From the NCBI GenBank assembly GCA_030831445.1, contig JAURLB010000176.1, forward strand, positions 1-8,642: 8,642 nt of DNA, read 5' to 3'. The position numbers were made by a program, and so were the translations under genes. The notes under the pieces are model-generated. The model saw only the letters and a program-made list of their open reading frames with translations. It did not search any database and was not told where the DNA came from. This document shows, piece by piece, positions 7,179 through 8,642 of the stretch (position 1 is its first letter; every line of letters starts with the position of its first letter). This stretch comes from Candidatus Nanopelagicales bacterium. Its GTDB lineage: Bacteria > Actinomycetota > Actinomycetes > S36-B12 > UBA5976.

Positions 7179-7313
7179 ATGAGAGTTTGGTTATTTGAGG
7201 CTGCTGCCCACGCAAATGAAATTCCAGGTGAGCCTTTGTGGTACGGCCTAGCTGGCCTCTTGGGCCTCTTGGCTCTGCTCTACATCGTTACTCGATTCAA
7301 TCCGAATCGGTAA
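7179..7313 (+). CDS. Single-membrane-segment microprotein of unknown function (44 aa)
   Basis: Short gene between obg and nadD that I cannot assign to a named family. The first 19 residues are mildly polar (MRVWLFEAAAHANEIPGEP). One hydrophobic segment follows at about 20-37 (LWYGLAGLLGLLALLYIV), then a short basic end, TRFNPNR. By the positive-inside rule the C-terminus should face the cytoplasm. Evidence for translation is an AAGGAG site at ideal spacing and a TAATG junction in which its stop overlaps the nadD start by one base; nadD lacks its own clear ribosome-binding site and so may depend on translation of this gene. My recollection is that small single-segment proteins occur near nadD in other actinobacteria, but I cannot verify this. 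A pure translational-coupling leader is the alternative. Confidence 0.75.
   Translation: MRVWLFEAAAHANEIPGEPLWYGLAGLLGLLALLYIVTRFNPNR
7254..7271 (+). repeat. Perfect tandem 9-base duplication inside the microprotein's membrane segment
   Basis: GGCCTCTTG occurs twice back to back (7254-7262, 7263-7271). The unit is three codons, in frame, and encodes Gly-Leu-Leu twice (residues 26-31) in the middle of the hydrophobic segment. Confidence 0.8.
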
Positions 7314-7885
7314 TGATTCTTCATCTCTTTGGCGGAAGTTTCGATCCACCACATTACGGTCACCTTGCAGTGGCAAAATATTTTTCTGCGATATCCGACC
7401 TTGTACTCATCAGTCCGCTGTATGCATCGAACGATAAAACGCCGATAGCGCCCTCAGATCTTCGGGTGCAAATGTGCGAATTGGCGTTTGGGGGACTAGG
7501 TAATGTGCAGGTCACCTCAATTGACATCGAACGACAATCAACCACATACACCATTGATACTGTTTTTGATATTCAGATGGCATACCCGGAAGCTGAGATT
7601 CACGTGGTAGTTGGTTCAGATGCCCTGAAGTCACTTCCCACGTGGAAGGACATTTCTGAATTAGCATCGAGAGTCATATTTGATGTTGTTATGCGCAAAG
7701 GATTTACTCCTCCAGTTCAAAGCGGGATTCACTTCACTCTTCATGAACTCGCTACTCCCGACGTGTCTTCTAGCGCTATACGAGATTTGATCCATCGCTC
7801 GTCTGCTGAGAATTCTGAATTAGAGGCATTGACCACCTTGGAAGTGCGAGAATTCATCAGGAAGAATCGGCTCTATCACCCATGA
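7313..7885 (+). CDS. nadD: Nicotinate-nucleotide adenylyltransferase
   Basis: Cytoplasmic enzyme that joins nicotinate mononucleotide and ATP to form deamido-NAD, the penultimate step of NAD synthesis. It has 190 residues, normal for NadD. The nucleotidyltransferase signature GGSFDPPHYGHL is at 7-18 (His14 and His17 forming the HxGH-like motif). TTYTIDT at 77-83 corresponds to the family SYTIDTL element, VGSDAL is at 100-105, and the second ATP-binding motif SSSAIR is at 152-157. The ATG at 7313 is chosen because the fold begins immediately (MILHLFGG) and it overlaps the preceding stop; an in-frame start at 7238 would add 25 unconserved residues lying inside the upstream microprotein gene. 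The stop overlaps the next gene by four bases (ATGA). Confidence 0.95.
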   Translation: MILHLFGGSFDPPHYGHLAVAKYFSAISDLVLISPLYASNDKTPIAPSDLRVQMCELAFGGLGNVQVTSIDIERQSTTYTIDTVFDIQMAYPEAEIHVVVGSDALKSLPTWKDISELASRVIFDVVMRKGFTPPVQSGIHFTLHELATPDVSSSAIRDLIHRSSAENSELEALTTLEVREFIRKNRLYHP

Positions 7886-8625
7886 GTTTTTCTTTTCAGA
7901 AGTTCTTGTCATTTCTTGGAGTCTGCATACTCGTTGCAATCGTTGTCTCGGCACTCACCTATCGCGCAACAGAAACCAGTTCACAGGTGGATTTAGATTT
8001 CCCCGACACGCTTGTGTTGCAAATGAGAGATGAAACGAAAACTTCTACTTTAACTCTCGTGATAACACAGGCAGGTAAGGTGTGGTTTGAAATACCTTCA
8101 GATCTTGTGATTGTCGACGCTCCAATTCGACGTACAGCAGCAGACCTTGCAGGTGGAATATTGACAGATGCCGTTCGCAGTAATTTCAGCACACTTCTGC
8201 AACATGATGAGGTGGATGTTTGGCAGTTGGACGCTAATGCGCTTGCTGCACTTGTTGAGGTAGTTGATGGCTATGAACTCGATGGTCGAACACTTGATGG
8301 CAATGAAACCATCGCTGAGTTGAGAATCGGCGAGCCGGGAGACGCGGCACGATTTGCGAAAATGTGGCGATACGTAGCAGCAAACCTCGACGCTGGTCAG
8401 TTGACAGAAGTTCTTGCCAATTTGGGTTCTACGTCAAGATCGAATAGGTCGATTGAGGATTTGGTCAGTTACTTTGGTTCCATGCAAGCAACGTTTCAAT
8501 CGAATTCAATAAGCCGTCGTGAGGTCAAGTGCATTGAAGGAAGCGTAAATGGGAGAATAGGTCTCTATTTAAAAGAGAAGTCAAGAATTGCAATACTACG
8601 CTCAATTGAAGAAGGTAGACCGTGA
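7882..8625 (+). CDS. Membrane-anchored LCP-like (LytR-CpsA-Psr) protein, apparently degenerate
   Basis: The 247-residue protein has an N-terminal membrane anchor at about 7-26 and an extracytoplasmic remainder. Several segments recall LCP enzymes, which transfer glycopolymers onto peptidoglycan: STLTLVITQAGKVWFEIPSD (55-74) resembles the strand leading to the family SIPRD motif, and the stretch at 111-135 (VDVWQLDANALAALVEVVDG, then YELDG) resembles the LCP segment ending in dalGGV. The region at 154-200 (RFAKMWRYVAANL onward) resembles the helices after the usual R-D-R-RQ motif. The catalytic arginines and acidic residues are not evident: the PRD triplet reads Pro72-Ser73-Asp74. LCP genes commonly sit after nadD in actinobacteria, which supports the assignment. 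The start overlaps the nadD stop by four bases. I infer a divergent, possibly non-catalytic LCP-fold protein; an unrelated membrane protein remains possible. Confidence 0.6.
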   Translation: MSFSFQKFLSFLGVCILVAIVVSALTYRATETSSQVDLDFPDTLVLQMRDETKTSTLTLVITQAGKVWFEIPSDLVIVDAPIRRTAADLAGGILTDAVRSNFSTLLQHDEVDVWQLDANALAALVEVVDGYELDGRTLDGNETIAELRIGEPGDAARFAKMWRYVAANLDAGQLTEVLANLGSTSRSNRSIEDLVSYFGSMQATFQSNSISRREVKCIEGSVNGRIGLYLKEKSRIAILRSIEEGRP

Positions 8626-8642
8626 CTCCAACACCGAAAGCA
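8622..8642 (+). CDS. Start of a further gene, possibly ribosomal silencing factor RsfS (3'-partial)
   Basis: A GTG at 8622 overlaps the preceding TGA by four bases (GTGA) and follows GAAGG (8611-8615) at six-base spacing. Only seven codons are visible (MTPTPKA). RsfS is suggested only by the usual actinobacterial order nadD-LCP-rsfS; the residues seen are too few to identify it. Confidence 0.4.

Noticed and set aside
7238..7312. Upstream in-frame start for nadD at 7238
   Set aside because: The 25 extra residues are not NadD-like and lie in the coding sequence of the microprotein; the family fold starts exactly at the ATG at 7313.
1..8642. A new defence, mobile or biosynthetic system
   Set aside because: Every sizeable forward frame belongs to a cell-wall, RNA, ribosome or NAD gene, or to the two small membrane proteins described; no integrase, transposase, toxin-antitoxin or CRISPR signature is present.

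Overview
The window reads as a compact, single-direction stretch of core chromosome from an actinobacterium (Actinomycetota). The evidence is gene order plus protein style: a penicillin-binding protein 2 and RodA pair, an RNase E/G with a long Arg/Lys-rich N-terminal extension, ribosomal proteins L21 and L27, the Obg GTPase with a C-terminal OCT domain, NadD, and an LCP-like membrane protein. This order resembles the mreBCD-mrdA-rodA ... rne-rplU-rpmA-obg-(proB-proA)-nadD-LCP-rsfS neighbourhood known from actinobacteria. Base composition is moderate (by eye a little under half G+C) and intergenic gaps are very short. That fits a small-genome, lower-GC lineage such as the aquatic actinobacteria better than a classical high-GC genus, but the genus cannot be fixed from the sequence.

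Layout. Positions 1-3041 hold the elongasome synthase pair: mrdA (PBP2 transpeptidase, 5' end outside the window) and rodA (SEDS glycosyltransferase), overlapping by one base. Positions 3042-3190 are a 149-base leader with three successive hairpins upstream of rne. The rne gene (3191-5050) is followed by a 73-base gap with an inverted repeat and a candidate promoter, then rplU and rpmA. A 14-bp hairpin with a partial T-tract separates rpmA from obg. After obg come a 44-codon single-membrane-segment microprotein gene, nadD, a divergent LCP-like gene, and the first seven codons of another gene, probably rsfS. These last genes are linked by 1- or 4-base stop/start overlaps.

How the genes work together. 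MrdA and RodA polymerise and cross-link lateral-wall peptidoglycan. RNase E processes and degrades RNA. L21, L27, Obg and probably RsfS serve the large ribosomal subunit. NadD makes the dinucleotide precursor of NAD. The LCP-like protein and the microprotein are membrane proteins of uncertain role. No mobile element, CRISPR array, tRNA or rRNA is seen. This is mostly a housekeeping region. The items most worth following up are the structured rne leader, the unassigned microprotein, the apparently catalytically degenerate LCP-like protein, and the hairpins flanking the rplU-rpmA unit.
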